DNA of 64,000 nucleotides from Flavobacteriales bacterium (GTDB lineage Bacteria; Bacteroidota; Bacteroidia; Flavobacteriales_F; PHOS-HE28). Of this stretch, positions 1 through 9,318 are shown piece by piece (position 1 is the stretch's first letter; each line of letters begins with the position of its first letter). The notes under the pieces were generated by a model. That model saw nothing but the letters and a program-made list of their open reading frames with translations. It ran no database searches and had not been told where the DNA came from. The DNA lies in NCBI GenBank assembly GCA_016715895.1, contig JADJXH010000004.1, forward strand, positions 1,798,001 to 1,862,000, read 5' to 3'. Made by a program: the position numbers and the translations under genes.

Positions 1-1063
1 AGGTGCCAACACCCGTGGCCGGTCCGCAGAGCAGCATCACCTGGGAAGCCATGGCCGGTGAGACCGCGATGGCGATGCGGTTCGCGTTGGTGGGCATCCC
101 TGCGGTGATCTGCGTCCATGTCCCGCCTGTGTTCGTGGAGCGGTGGAAATTCCCATTGCTCGACGCGTAGACGATGCTGGGATCGCCCGGTTTGAACTCG
201 ATGTCCTGAAAGGATCCGGCGACCACGTTGGTCCAAGAGCCGCCGCCATTGAGGGTGCGGTAGATGCCTTGGGTGGTGGCCGCGAACAGGATGTTCCCGT
301 TCGTGGGGTGAATGAGGAGCTTGTACCCTCGTACGAACTGCTGCACGGTCCAGGATAGACCGGTAACCGCCCAGGAGGCCCCGTTGTTGGTGGACTTGTA
401 CACACCGAGCGATTGGGTCACACCCCCATCGCCATCTCCGGTAAGGATGTAGATGGTGTTCGCGTTGGTGGGATCCACGGCGATGCCGGAAATGCCGAGA
501 TTGGGAAAGCCGTCGGTGAGCGGGGTCCAGGACAGACCGTTGTTCGTGGTGCGCCAAAGGCCACCTGCGGGAGCACCCACGTACAGGGTGTTCACATCGG
601 TAGGATGGAAGCCCACCACGTTCATGCGCCCAAGGCCGGGTGCGTAGCCGCTCTGGCCGTTCACCACATCAGTAGGGCCCATGAAGGTCCAGTTGCCGAA
701 TGCAGAGGATGGGCCTCGCTGCAATTCCAGCATTTCCTGGTAAGGCTGGAATTCCTCGAGGTTCTTCTGGCTGGAGTTGATGATCTTCCCGTCCGGGGTC
801 AATCGGCTGCGCTGCGTGTATTCCCAGCGCTTCCACTGTTTGTAGCCGGTTCCTTTTCCTTTGTCCCGGTTCGCGTAATAGGCCTCCATCTCCTGTCGCA
901 CCGTTTCGAAATCATCGGTGGCAGGCTGCAGGTAATAGTAGCGGTCAACCGATTGTCCGAGTGCGTAGGACGAAGTATGCGACAGCAGTGCGCATATGGC
1001 TGTGCCGGCCACCAAGGCGCGGAAGCCCCTGGGTGCAGAGGGCGTTATGTCCAGCTTCACCAT
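1..1063 (-). CDS. Secreted BNR/VPS10-like repeat protein, C-terminus beyond window
   Basis: An open minus-strand frame runs from an ATG at 1063 off the left edge, so only the N-terminal ~354 residues are visible. It begins with a hydrophobic stretch (about residues 18-36, LVAGTAICALLSHTSSYA) consistent with export. It then carries repeats of the form 'VYKSTNNGASW', 'LWRTTNNGLSW', 'IYRTLNGGGSW' and 'FHRSTNTGGTW', the BNR/Asp-box pattern of sialidase- and sortilin-like beta-propellers, alternating with 'IAVDPTNANTIYI' segments. Such proteins in Bacteroidota are usually large T9SS cargo; the sorting domain would lie outside the window. It starts 7 nt after the preceding gene's stop, so co-transcription is likely. 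Substrate and function are not evident. Confidence 0.8.
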   Translation of the reverse strand, partial: MVKLDITPSAPRGFRALVAGTAICALLSHTSSYALGQSVDRYYYLQPATDDFETVRQEMEAYYANRDKGKGTGYKQWKRWEYTQRSRLTPDGKIINSSQKNLEEFQPYQEMLELQRGPSSAFGNWTFMGPTDVVNGQSGYAPGLGRMNVVGFHPTDVNTLYVGAPAGGLWRTTNNGLSWTPLTDGFPNLGISGIAVDPTNANTIYILTGDGDGGVTQSLGVYKSTNNGASWAVTGLSWTVQQFVRGYKLLIHPTNGNILFAATTQGIYRTLNGGGSWTNVVAGSFQDIEFKPGDPSIVYASSNGNFHRSTNTGGTWTQITAGMPTNANRIAIAVSPAMASQVMLLCGPATGVGT

Positions 1064-1070
1064 GGTGTAC

Positions 1071-2453
1071 TTACTTGGCGTGGAGTTCCAGTATCATACC
1101 GCGCAACTGGCGCATTTCACTTTGCAGTGCGTCCACCTCTTGGTCCTTCTCGATCAAGTGCAGCGTGAGTTCTTCCACCTTCTCCAGCAGGATCTTGTTC
1201 AACTCGCCGAGGCCAAGTCCGTTCTCCTCCACCTCGCAGGCACTGGGCACGTTGGGCAAGTGGCCATTGATCGCGATGTACTGTGACACTTCGGCCAGTG
1301 GCATCAGGCGGTAATCCTTTGCGAAGACATAATCCGGGAAGCCGACCAGGGATACTTCCACTTCCTTGCAGGTGATCCTGCCGTTCACCGCGAGCTTGGA
1401 TTGTGGCGTGGTGGTGCCGATGCCCACGTTACCGCTGAATTTTTGGATGTACAGCACCGAAGTCCCGGCGGGGTTCGCGAAGTGCTCCAGGATATGGAAG
1501 CCTTCCGAAGCGATCCGCTCGTCGCTCTCGACGGTGTAACCGTAGCTGGTATTGAAGTGGCGGAGCTTGATGCCGCTGCGCTGGGTATTGCCCCCCTGCG
1601 AGGCCACGGTGATGTACCGGTCCACCGCACCCCCGTATGAGCCCACTTGCAGGATGCTCTCGGGCGTGGCGGTGCCGATGCCCACGTTGCCATTGCTTTC
1701 GATCCGCATCCGGTTCTCAAGCGTGTTGGTGATGTTGCCGATCGGTTTGACAAGGAAGTCCAGATGCGCACCGAACCCACCATCATCGGTGGCTTGCACG
1801 CGCGCTCCGGGATCGTTGCCGCCCGGACTGAAAGGCGTGAGGTCAAGGCCCGCGGTGAGCCCCGAACCCGTGACGCGGATATTGCCGGAATGCACGTCCA
1901 AGGCCGCTTCGGGAGCAATGGTGCCAAGACCGATGTGGCCGGAGTTGGTATTGGACAGGTCCGCACCGTTGAGCGCCCAGCCTGGCGCGAAGAGGGCACT
2001 GTCGCTCTTCAGCGAGCGGAGTGCATAGGGCACGGCCCAGAAGTCATTGCGGCCCACGAACGTATAGTTCGTACCTCCCGTGATGTCCATGAAGATGTTG
2101 CACCACTTATAGCCCGCATCCCAGTCGATCTCCGCGAAAGTGGGCGGAACGGAGAACGCCTCGGGTGTGCCACCACCGAGCTTCACATGGATGAGCCCAT
2201 TGGCGTCGGTGACCACGTCGTGCGTTTCCCAATACCCGCCAACGAAAGTGGGGAGTCCTTGGTAGATCTGGAACTGAAGGCCGACCGCCTGGTTCGGTAG
2301 CGGCTGCCCTCCCGCATCGCGAACCACCGCCTGGTAGTTGAAGCCGCTGAAATTGTAGCTCTGCGCGTAGCCTTTCGGTATCAACGAGCAGAGGATGAAC
2401 GCGAAAGCAAGTAGGGTGGTTCGAATGCGCATGGGAGTGGCGGAGGTGTTCAT
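1071..2453 (-). CDS. Secreted tail-fibre-like protein with NVGIGT repeats
   Basis: About 460 residues with an N-terminal signal peptide (core LLAFAFILCSL, ending near GYAQS). The N-terminal domain 'FNYQAVVRDAGGQPLPNQAVGLQFQIYQG' type is common in Bacteroidota surface proteins. The middle has three phage-tail-fibre-like motifs (GHIGLGTIAPE, GNVGIGTATPE, GNVGIGTTTPQ). The C-terminus has the conserved block 'FPDYVFAKDYRLMPL' and 'INGHLPNVPSACEVEENG' followed by a coiled coil (LNKILLEKVEELTLHLIEK), likely a trimeric stalk. No S74 autoprotease or T9SS domain is visible. I chose the ATG at 2453 over a longer frame because a TAATTTG box lies 15 nt upstream; an ATG at 2432 is the alternative. Exact role unknown. 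Confidence 0.8.
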   Translation of the reverse strand: MNTSATPMRIRTTLLAFAFILCSLIPKGYAQSYNFSGFNYQAVVRDAGGQPLPNQAVGLQFQIYQGLPTFVGGYWETHDVVTDANGLIHVKLGGGTPEAFSVPPTFAEIDWDAGYKWCNIFMDITGGTNYTFVGRNDFWAVPYALRSLKSDSALFAPGWALNGADLSNTNSGHIGLGTIAPEAALDVHSGNIRVTGSGLTAGLDLTPFSPGGNDPGARVQATDDGGFGAHLDFLVKPIGNITNTLENRMRIESNGNVGIGTATPESILQVGSYGGAVDRYITVASQGGNTQRSGIKLRHFNTSYGYTVESDERIASEGFHILEHFANPAGTSVLYIQKFSGNVGIGTTTPQSKLAVNGRITCKEVEVSLVGFPDYVFAKDYRLMPLAEVSQYIAINGHLPNVPSACEVEENGLGLGELNKILLEKVEELTLHLIEKDQEVDALQSEMRQLRGMILELHAK

Positions 2454-2468
2454 GGAGCGGTCATCATG

Positions 2469-2475
2469 CAAATTA
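2469..2475 (-). promoter_or_regulatory. -7 box TAATTTG
   Basis: TAATTTG on the minus strand, 15 nt before the ATG at 2453. It matches the Bacteroidota -7 consensus TAnnTTTG and supports that start codon. No clear -33 element was found. Confidence 0.5.
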
Positions 2476-2589
2476 GAGGCGTTCTGGCGAGCCGACCTAT
2501 CGAGGATCCCAATGATGTTGACGCGCCCATAACATTGGAACCAATGATGCGCTGATCGATGGTACGGGCGTTCAGGTGGGCCGCCCACA

Positions 2590-5500
2590 CTACGGCAACT
2601 GCGCGTTCCGCACCGCTGTGGGCACCGTGCCGCCGATGTTCACCAGGATGGGATCGCGGTCGTTGGCGCTGCCGGCGTATTTCACCTGGCCGTTGAGGTT
2701 CACGTCCTCGGGGTAGTAGCCGATGGCGGTGTTGGTGGGCACCGTGCCGCCGATGCGCACCAGGATGGGATCGCGGTCATTGCCGCCACCGGCGTACTTC
2801 ACCTGGCCGTTGAAGGTGACATCGCCGGCCCAGAGGACGAGCGCTGGGAAGGTGCCGGTGATGCTCTTGCGGGCGTCGGTGCCGAAGGTGGCCGTGGTGC
2901 CCACGGTGAGGTCCACGGTGGCGGGCGAGCTCGAGAGGGCCACGCCGTTCAGCGTCATTACGGGCAGGTGGTTGCGGTGGCGGATAGCGATGCGATACGT
3001 GCCGGCGCTCTGGCTGAAGCTGACGGGCGAGGTGCCGTCCGTGCCCACCACATCGCCGTCGCGCTGCAGCAGGGCGGCCTTGCTGGCCAGCACGGTGGTG
3101 GGGCTGGCGTCGCTGCGCAGTTCCACCAGCACCCAGTCCACGATGGCGTTGCTGCCGGTGACGGCCAGCACCGGGGCCGTGGTGCTTTCACCGCCGCCGC
3201 CCGTGAAGGCATAGCCGAGCGCGGTGTAGGGCTCCTCGAGCGGCACCAGACCGCTGCTGCGCAACGCATCGCTCATCAGGCCGGTGGTGGCGCTGTACGC
3301 CCCTTCCAGATGCACACGCGGCGCCACCGCGATTCCGGGTGCCGGTGTGAAGACCACGCCATACTCCTCCACCTGGCCGTACTGCACCGGGCTGGTGCAG
3401 GGGCCCGGCGTGGTGTTCACGAAGTCGGTGATCACGCGCATGCGCCGCAGCACGCCGGTGGTGGGCGCCGCGGGCGTTGTGAAGCTGCCGCTGCGCACGC
3501 CGGCGCCGTTGGACGGCGAGAACACCAGCTCCCCCGCGTCGGTGAAGACGCCATTGCCGTTGTAGTCGATGTACACGCGCACCCACTGGTTGTTGAAGGC
3601 GCCCACCGTCACTGCGATCGGATAGTTCGTGTTGGGCTGCAGCTGCGCGAGCTGCGTGCAGCTGTAGTCGTTCATCACCGGGCCGTCCCAGGCCGTGGCG
3701 TGGTCGATGGTGTGGAAGGCCACGTTCCAGATGCCGATGTCGACGGCGGGCGCCTGTGAGCGCGTCACGGTGCATCCCGTGGTGGGCACGGCCAACACGG
3801 TGATGTATCCCGGCTTCGTCATCGTGCTGCCGGAGCCGTTCACGTTGGACGCGGTGAGGGTCACCGCGTAGGTGCCCGGGGTGGTGTAGGTCACCACGGG
3901 GTTCGCTGCGGTGGAGGTGGAGGGTGTTCCGCCCGGGAAGCTCCAGCTCCAGCTCGTGGGGCTCAGCAGGGAGAGGTCGTCGAAGGTCACCGTGCCGCCG
4001 GCGCATACGGTGGTGCGGTCCGCGGTGAAGTCGCTCAGGGGCGGACCGGTCACCGTCATGGCGAGCGTGTTGGACAGGGCCGGGGAGGAGAGGACGCCCG
4101 CGAGGGAGGAGGCCATTTCGCAATGGACCGTCTCGCCCGGCAGCAGGTCGTTCGCCGCGTAGGTGGCCCCGGTGCCCACGGGCGCGCCGTTGCGGAACCA
4201 GGCGTAGGTGGGTGCCGCGCCGCCGTTCACCGGGGTGGGGGTGAAGGTGACGGGGGTGCCGTAGGTGATGGTGGTGCCGGGCGCGGCGGCGATGCTCACC
4301 CCGGCCACGCTGGTGCTGATGTACACCCCGTAGTCCTCCACATCGCCCACGAAGGTGGCCGCAAGGCAGTTGCGCTCGTTGGCCGTCAGCGTGCCCGCCT
4401 CCCCATAGAGGCGCATGCGCAGCAGCGTGTTGGTCACCGCACCGCCAGGGATGGTGACGTTGGCGTTGATGGTGGCGGTGGTGTTGGCCGGTGTGCTGCC
4501 GGAGATCACCAGCTCCGCCGGGTCCTCGAACACACCGTTGTTGTTGTGGTCGATGTAGCCGTTCAGCGATTGGGCCGCGCTGCCCCCGGCGCGGATGGTG
4601 ACGGACAGCGGGTAGGTGCCTCCGGCGGCCAGCACCGTGTTGTGCGTGCAGGCGAGGTCCGTGTAGGCCACGTTGTTGATCGTGCTCGTCGCGTTCGAGA
4701 TGGTGTTGAAGACCACGTTGTTCACGGTCTGCGCGCAGTTGCAGGCGTTGCTGGTGGTGGGCGTGCAGGCGGCCACGGGCGCGGCGGCCACCACCACCAC
4801 ACCGTGCTCCGTGCGCACGTACGTGCCCAGGGTGGTGGTGACGGAGAGCGTCGCGTTGTACACCCCGGTGCTGTTCAGCGTGAAGGTGGGCCGGCGCGCG
4901 GTGGAATTGTAGGTGACGATGCCGTTGGTGATGGACCACGCATAGGTGATGCCGGGGAACTCCGCATCGTCCAGATAGGTGTTCGGCAGGCAGGTGGAGC
5001 GGTCCTCCAGGGTCACGGTCTGTCCGGTGCCGCACAGCAGGCTGGTTCCGGCCATGAAGTCGAGCTGCGGCGCCGCGGGCGGCACCAGGGCCAGGTTCCC
5101 GTTCGCCGCCAGGAAGGAGTTGCGCTGGGTGGTCATGGCCAGCTGGGCCCGGGTGCGCTGGCCGGCGGTGAACATGTTGTCCGCGCAGGGCGTGTAGTTC
5201 ATGTAGTTGTACAGGTGCAGGCTGTTGGACGAGTTGCCGTCGCAGCTGTTGGTGCCCCCGGGGTTGCAGCTCGCCGGCCGGATGTGCGGCGGCGTGTCGC
5301 ACACCTGGTCGCCATCGGCGGCGCAGGTGCCGTTGGTGGGGCAGGTGGTGCCGTTGGCATCGCCCTCGAAGGTGTGGTACAGGTTGAAGGCGTGGCCGAG
5401 CTCGTGCGCCAGCACGCTGCTCAGCATGTAGCTGGCGAGCATCACCGTGCCGTCGATGGCCGAGCCGTGGCTGCCCGCGAAGTAGGCGTAACCGGCCACC

Positions 5501-6105
5501 GGTCCGCCGTTGTCGATCTCGCCCACCAGCCAGATGTTGTAGTACTGCGTCTGGTCCCAGGTGCGGGTCGCCTTCAGGGCGGCGTCCGGCAGGCCCAGCG
5601 CTCCGTCGTAGGCCACGCCATAGTTCACATAGTCCGCCACGGCGCTCATGTCCACCCGGTCGATCCCCGAGGTACAGTTGCCCTGCGGATCGCGCACGGC
5701 GAGCACGAACTCGATGCCCATGTCCACACCCGACCCGTCACCGGCCGATCCGGCCACCTTGCGCCAGTACTGGTTGGTGAGCTTGATGCCCGCGCGGATC
5801 TGGTCGTCGGTGACGGCCGTGGCCGCCGTGCCGATGTCCATCACATGCACCACCACCGGCACCTTGAAGGTGTTGAGGTCGCGTTCGATGCCGGGAGGGG
5901 CCACGCGCGCGGCCTCGTTGAAGTCGAGCACACGCTGCCGGTAGCCGCGGTCGTCGCGCATCAGTTCCTGGTGGCCGTGGTCGAAGCCGCAGCCGTTGGC
6001 GGGAAGGCCGCCGGCCTGCTGGGCCAGCAGAGGGGTGGCGGTCAGGCCACACAAGGCGGCGAACAGCAGGACCGCGCGCCGGTGCGGAGGACACTTCATC
6101 GTCAT
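2590..6105 (-). CDS. Secreted M43 pappalysin-like metalloprotease with GEVED, PKD and NDRDPIL C-terminal module
   Basis: About 1171 residues. Signal peptide at 1-30 (core AVLLFAALCGL, cleavage near LLAQQ). The catalytic domain has the zinc motif HELGHAFNLYH at about residue 234. It follows HExxHxxGxxH except for Asn at the Gly position, a substitution I recall as common in M43B enzymes. A Met-turn 'NYMNYTPC' follows. Next come a GEVED domain ending 'VGDVEDYGVYI', Ig-like and PKD segments ('WSFPGGTPSTS'), and a second GEVED ending 'GQVEEYGVVF'. The last ~240 residues form a module shared with the genes at 40908 and 43220, containing two copies of VKYAGxxNDRDPIL. No type-A T9SS domain is present. 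Likely an extracellular or surface protease. Start could also be the ATG at 6099. Confidence 0.9.
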   Translation of the reverse strand: MTMKCPPHRRAVLLFAALCGLTATPLLAQQAGGLPANGCGFDHGHQELMRDDRGYRQRVLDFNEAARVAPPGIERDLNTFKVPVVVHVMDIGTAATAVTDDQIRAGIKLTNQYWRKVAGSAGDGSGVDMGIEFVLAVRDPQGNCTSGIDRVDMSAVADYVNYGVAYDGALGLPDAALKATRTWDQTQYYNIWLVGEIDNGGPVAGYAYFAGSHGSAIDGTVMLASYMLSSVLAHELGHAFNLYHTFEGDANGTTCPTNGTCAADGDQVCDTPPHIRPASCNPGGTNSCDGNSSNSLHLYNYMNYTPCADNMFTAGQRTRAQLAMTTQRNSFLAANGNLALVPPAAPQLDFMAGTSLLCGTGQTVTLEDRSTCLPNTYLDDAEFPGITYAWSITNGIVTYNSTARRPTFTLNSTGVYNATLSVTTTLGTYVRTEHGVVVVAAAPVAACTPTTSNACNCAQTVNNVVFNTISNATSTINNVAYTDLACTHNTVLAAGGTYPLSVTIRAGGSAAQSLNGYIDHNNNGVFEDPAELVISGSTPANTTATINANVTIPGGAVTNTLLRMRLYGEAGTLTANERNCLAATFVGDVEDYGVYISTSVAGVSIAAAPGTTITYGTPVTFTPTPVNGGAAPTYAWFRNGAPVGTGATYAANDLLPGETVHCEMASSLAGVLSSPALSNTLAMTVTGPPLSDFTADRTTVCAGGTVTFDDLSLLSPTSWSWSFPGGTPSTSTAANPVVTYTTPGTYAVTLTASNVNGSGSTMTKPGYITVLAVPTTGCTVTRSQAPAVDIGIWNVAFHTIDHATAWDGPVMNDYSCTQLAQLQPNTNYPIAVTVGAFNNQWVRVYIDYNGNGVFTDAGELVFSPSNGAGVRSGSFTTPAAPTTGVLRRMRVITDFVNTTPGPCTSPVQYGQVEEYGVVFTPAPGIAVAPRVHLEGAYSATTGLMSDALRSSGLVPLEEPYTALGYAFTGGGGESTTAPVLAVTGSNAIVDWVLVELRSDASPTTVLASKAALLQRDGDVVGTDGTSPVSFSQSAGTYRIAIRHRNHLPVMTLNGVALSSSPATVDLTVGTTATFGTDARKSITGTFPALVLWAGDVTFNGQVKYAGGGNDRDPILVRIGGTVPTNTAIGYYPEDVNLNGQVKYAGSANDRDPILVNIGGTVPTAVRNAQLP

Positions 6106-6208
6106 GGGGGTGTGGAGGGTGATGGTGTGGCGAAGGGAAGCAGGATCGGGGGCACTGACGCGCCCCCGGCGCAGAAGATCTTCACGATCCAGGTACAACG
6201 CGTCGGCC

Positions 6209-6871
6209 TCACGGCTCCACGATGCGCCATTTGAAGGCGAAGAGCACCAGGCCCGCCTTGCTCTTGATGCCGAATTTCTCGAAGAGGTTCACGCGGTAGT
6301 TGTCCACCGTGTGCACCGACAGCTTCATGAGGCCGGCGATCTGTTCGTAGGTGAGCTCCTCGTCGGAGCACACCAGGCGCAGGAGGTCCAGTTCGCGCGG
6401 TGTGATCTGGGCCAGGATGGCGTCGCGCTCCATCTCGGTGCGCGAGCGCACGCCGTTGCGGTCCAGCAGCTCCAGCCGGGCTTCGCTGGTCTGGAAGTAA
6501 CCGGTGCGCACCAGGCTGTCCAGCGCATGCTTCAGCACGGCACTGCGCGCGTTCTTGCCAAGGAAGCCCCGGGCGCCGGCGCGGATCGCCCGCATCAGGG
6601 CCTCTTCGCTGGCGTCGAAGGTGAGGGCCAGCGGCAGCACGGCCGGTCGGTGGGCCTTCAGCCAGGCGATGGTGGCGTAGCCGTCCATCACCGGCATGTG
6701 CAGGTCCACGATGGCGATGGCGGGATCGGGGATGCCGTCGATCGCGTCGATGAGCTCGCGGCCGTTGGCGGCCTGCAGCACCACGGCGTACTCATCGAAG
6801 GCATCGATGGTGGCGGCGAGGCCTTCGCGCACCATATGGTGGTCATCCACCAGGACGACGGGATGGGTCAT
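6209..6871 (-). CDS. NarL/LuxR-family response regulator
   Basis: 220 residues. The N-terminal receiver domain has acidic residues DDHH (9-12), phospho-acceptor Asp56 in 'IVDLHMPVMDG' and the conserved Lys in 'FLGKNA'. The C-terminal LuxR-type helix-turn-helix (about 155-215) reads 'ITPRELDLLRLVCSDEELTYEQIAG' in two stretches and then 'SVHTVDNYRVNLFEKFGIKSK'. It is a DNA-binding transcription factor controlled by the HisKA_3 kinase immediately upstream. Its start lies inside the kinase 3' end (29-nt overlap), implying translational coupling. Targets are not evident. Confidence 0.95.
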   Translation of the reverse strand: MTHPVVLVDDHHMVREGLAATIDAFDEYAVVLQAANGRELIDAIDGIPDPAIAIVDLHMPVMDGYATIAWLKAHRPAVLPLALTFDASEEALMRAIRAGARGFLGKNARSAVLKHALDSLVRTGYFQTSEARLELLDRNGVRSRTEMERDAILAQITPRELDLLRLVCSDEELTYEQIAGLMKLSVHTVDNYRVNLFEKFGIKSKAGLVLFAFKWRIVEP

Positions 6872-7643
6872 GGGCGGTGTCGGGGGTGAAGGTCCAGCTG
6901 CAGCCAGCGCCGGGGGCGGTGCGCAGGGTGGCGGTGTAGCCCACCAGGCGGCAACGCGTGGCGATGTTGGCGAGGCCGCTGCCGGTGCGGGGCGCCTCGG
7001 GATCGAAGCCGCGGCCATCGTCATGCACCTGCAGGGTGGGCGGTGTGCCGTCCAGTGCGATGGTGAGGGTGCGGGCGCCGCTGTGGCGCAGGGCGTTGGC
7101 CACCACTTCCTGGAAGGCGCGGAACAGGATCGTCTTCGCATCGGCCGGGGGATCGTGCATCGGGTCGCTGATCCGCAGGTGGACACGGGCTTTGCCGAGG
7201 CGTTCCAGGCGGGTGGCCTCCAGCTCCAGTGCCTGGGCCAGCCGCAGGTGGCGCCAGTGGTCGTGGTTGAGGCTGCGCCCCAGGCGGCGCACCTCCTCCA
7301 TGCCCTGGTCCAGGGCCTCCAGCGCGGTGGCCACGCGCGGATGGGCCTTGGCCGCATCGGCCAGATGGTCCAACAGACCCACCTGCGCCACGGTGAGCAG
7401 CTGGCCCACGTTGTCGTGCAGCTCGCGGCCCACCTCGGTGAGGGTGTGCTCGGTGGCCTCGCGTTCGGCGCGGCGCAGCTCGGCATCACGCCGCAGGTGC
7501 AGCTCGGCCAGCTCGGCGCGGTGCCGGTGGCGGCGGTTGGCGTTCACCACCAGCAGCATGGCCACAAAGGCGAAAAGCAGCACCAGCAGGCCGGTGGCCA
7601 CCAGCACCGGGACGAAGAGCTCATGCACGGGGTCGGTGTTCAT
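6843..7643 (-). CDS. HisKA_3-type sensor histidine kinase
   Basis: About 266 residues. One N-terminal transmembrane helix (about 9-33, FVPVLVATGLLVLLFAFVAM). A short coiled segment leads to the HisKA_3 dimerisation motif 'VGRELHDNVGQ' with phospho-acceptor His76. A HATPase_c domain follows, with N-box 'ANALRHSG' and G1 box 'DDGRGFD'. There is no periplasmic sensor domain, so the signal may come from the membrane or lipoprotein genes upstream. It overlaps the upstream membrane-protein gene by 23 nt and the downstream regulator by 29 nt. The ATG at 7643 is preferred because the longer frame lies wholly inside the previous gene. Confidence 0.93.
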   Translation of the reverse strand: MNTDPVHELFVPVLVATGLLVLLFAFVAMLLVVNANRRHRHRAELAELHLRRDAELRRAEREATEHTLTEVGRELHDNVGQLLTVAQVGLLDHLADAAKAHPRVATALEALDQGMEEVRRLGRSLNHDHWRHLRLAQALELEATRLERLGKARVHLRISDPMHDPPADAKTILFRAFQEVVANALRHSGARTLTIALDGTPPTLQVHDDGRGFDPEAPRTGSGLANIATRCRLVGYTATLRTAPGAGCSWTFTPDTAHDPSRRPGG

Positions 7644-8283
7644 CCCAGCCGCCCTGCCGCCGTGCCACATGGAAGGCGAAGGCTGCCAGCAAATAACGCA
7701 CGATGGCCAATACGATGATGATCCAGTACATCACACGGGTCAGCTCCGGATCGTTGCGGTACAGCAGCCGCATCATGCCCACGAAGGGCACGATGCCGCC
7801 GAAGTAGGCCAGGGTGCCCAGGAAGAACCAGAAGGAGGGCGAGCCGACGATGGACCGGTCCACGCGCTGCGCCACGCTCCACAGGGTGGCCAAAGACCAG
7901 CCGCAGGTGATGGCCCCCAGCAGGATGATGCCCTCCCCCAGCAGGAAGTCGGTGGAGCCCGAGCGCAGGTAGGCGGCGCCCATGGCCAGCAGGCCCAGCG
8001 CCGCCGTCACGGCCAGCGCCGTCCGCCGGTGCGGGAGCAGGCAGGCCACCAGCCGCAGCATCAGCAGGAACTCCACCACCGTGAAGCTGTTGTAGAGCCA
8101 GGTGTTGGTGTGCCCTGCGGTGCGGATCACCACGCAGGCCGTTTCCACCGCGAAGGCCACCACCATCAGCCCCCCGCTCCAGCGCAGGAAGGCGCCGCCC
8201 AGGCCCCGCGCCCGCCACCAGGCCACCAGCGCGGTGGCCATCGCGACGGACAGCAGCAGGGAGGAGAGGAGCAGCGTGGACAT
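7621..8283 (-). CDS. Multi-pass membrane protein of unknown function
   Basis: 220 residues with about seven predicted transmembrane helices spread along the length (STLLLSSLLLSVAMATALV, WSGGLMVVAFAVETA and others), including an internal 'NTWLYNSFTVVEFLLMLRLV'. No catalytic motif was recognised. Its 3' end overlaps the kinase start by 23 nt and it begins 12 nt after the lipoprotein stop. It is therefore the second gene of a four-gene lipoprotein / membrane protein / kinase / regulator unit. By position it may act as the signal-input partner of a kinase that lacks its own sensor domain; this is inference. Confidence 0.85.
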   Translation of the reverse strand: MSTLLLSSLLLSVAMATALVAWWRARGLGGAFLRWSGGLMVVAFAVETACVVIRTAGHTNTWLYNSFTVVEFLLMLRLVACLLPHRRTALAVTAALGLLAMGAAYLRSGSTDFLLGEGIILLGAITCGWSLATLWSVAQRVDRSIVGSPSFWFFLGTLAYFGGIVPFVGMMRLLYRNDPELTRVMYWIIIVLAIVRYLLAAFAFHVARRQGGWDEHRPRA

Positions 8284-8295
8284 CGCGCGGAAGCT

Positions 8296-9276
8296 CTACT
8301 TGCAGCTGGCGCGCACATCCACCCCTTTGGACTGGAACACGGCGATGCCCGCGCACATCGGAGGGCAGGCGGAGCCCAGATCGGCCCCGCGCATCGCGTA
8401 GGTGCCGCCGTTCGATTCATTCCCGATAAGGCGACCGGTCCCGTTCACGGCCACCAGGCAGGTCTTCATGCTGAAGAGCGCGCCGCGGTCCAGCTTCGAC
8501 CAGGCCTGGGGCTCCGCCACCAGGACCACTTCAACCCGGTCCGCTTCGCCCAGGTGATTGTCAGCGATCAACGAATCAACCTGCTCCAGCTTGTACACCA
8601 TGTGCGGCCGTTCGTCCGTGTAGATGAACTGGAACGCGTCGTTGTCGTACCTGTCCACCACGATGTTCTCCTGGAATGCCTGTCCGGGACCGGTCCACCA
8701 CTGGTCGAGCGTCATCGTCGTGGCCGTCAGGGCGTTGTTCTGGATCGTGTAGAGCGGGGTTTGCGGGATCGTGTAGGGTCCGATGTCGTTCACCAGGTCC
8801 ATGCACACGAAGCTGAAGGCGCATACCACGTGATGGGCCTCCGCATCGAAGCCGTACAGGATCGCCAGTCCGGACCGCTCGGGCTCGCATTGGCCGGGGG
8901 TGAAGTCGTTGCGGATCTCCTCATAGCTCTGCCGGGTGAACTGGATGGGATGGGGAGATAGGGGTTGGTGTTGGGCAGGGGTGCCGTAGTGGACCACCTC
9001 GTTCAGCTCCGCCTCCGCGCAGGCCAGGTCGGATTGGATCACCCGCGGCTCGATGAACTTGCGGCTCTCGCGCACGGTGAGGCGGCCGAGGAGCTCCTTG
9101 GGCAGCTGGAACCCAGGCGACCGCGGGTCTGTCGCGGCAGTTCGGTCACCTTCGGGATGATGCGGAGCACCACCATCGCCCGGCGAAGCGTCGCGGTCGG
9201 TGCAACCGATGATGGTGGTGAGGAACACGGTGATGGCCGCGGCCATCACCGGTGAACAGAGGCGCGCGCTAAGCAT
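8296..9276 (-). CDS. Putative lipoprotein
   Basis: About 326 residues starting MLSARLCSPVMAAAITVFLTT, with a lipobox-like 'IIGC' and Cys around residue 24, so an exported lipid-anchored protein is likely. The mature part contains several Cys (SDLACAEAEL, GQCEPERSG, SACPPMC) and no motif I recognise. First gene of the apparent minus-strand unit leading to the HisKA_3/LuxR pair. The start at 9276 is chosen because it gives a lipoprotein signal, whereas the longer frame has none. Confidence 0.75.
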   Translation of the reverse strand: MLSARLCSPVMAAAITVFLTTIIGCTDRDASPGDGGAPHHPEGDRTAATDPRSPGFQLPKELLGRLTVRESRKFIEPRVIQSDLACAEAELNEVVHYGTPAQHQPLSPHPIQFTRQSYEEIRNDFTPGQCEPERSGLAILYGFDAEAHHVVCAFSFVCMDLVNDIGPYTIPQTPLYTIQNNALTATTMTLDQWWTGPGQAFQENIVVDRYDNDAFQFIYTDERPHMVYKLEQVDSLIADNHLGEADRVEVVLVAEPQAWSKLDRGALFSMKTCLVAVNGTGRLIGNESNGGTYAMRGADLGSACPPMCAGIAVFQSKGVDVRASCK

Positions 9277-9318
9277 GGCGGATCGGTGTTGGTGAGCCGC
9301 AAAGCAAACCAACCACCC

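Noticed and set aside
4123..6234. Long plus-strand frame opposite the M43 protease
   Set aside because: Antisense frame created by high GC and codon bias; His/Arg/Val/Gly-rich with no domains, while the minus-strand protein has clear motifs.
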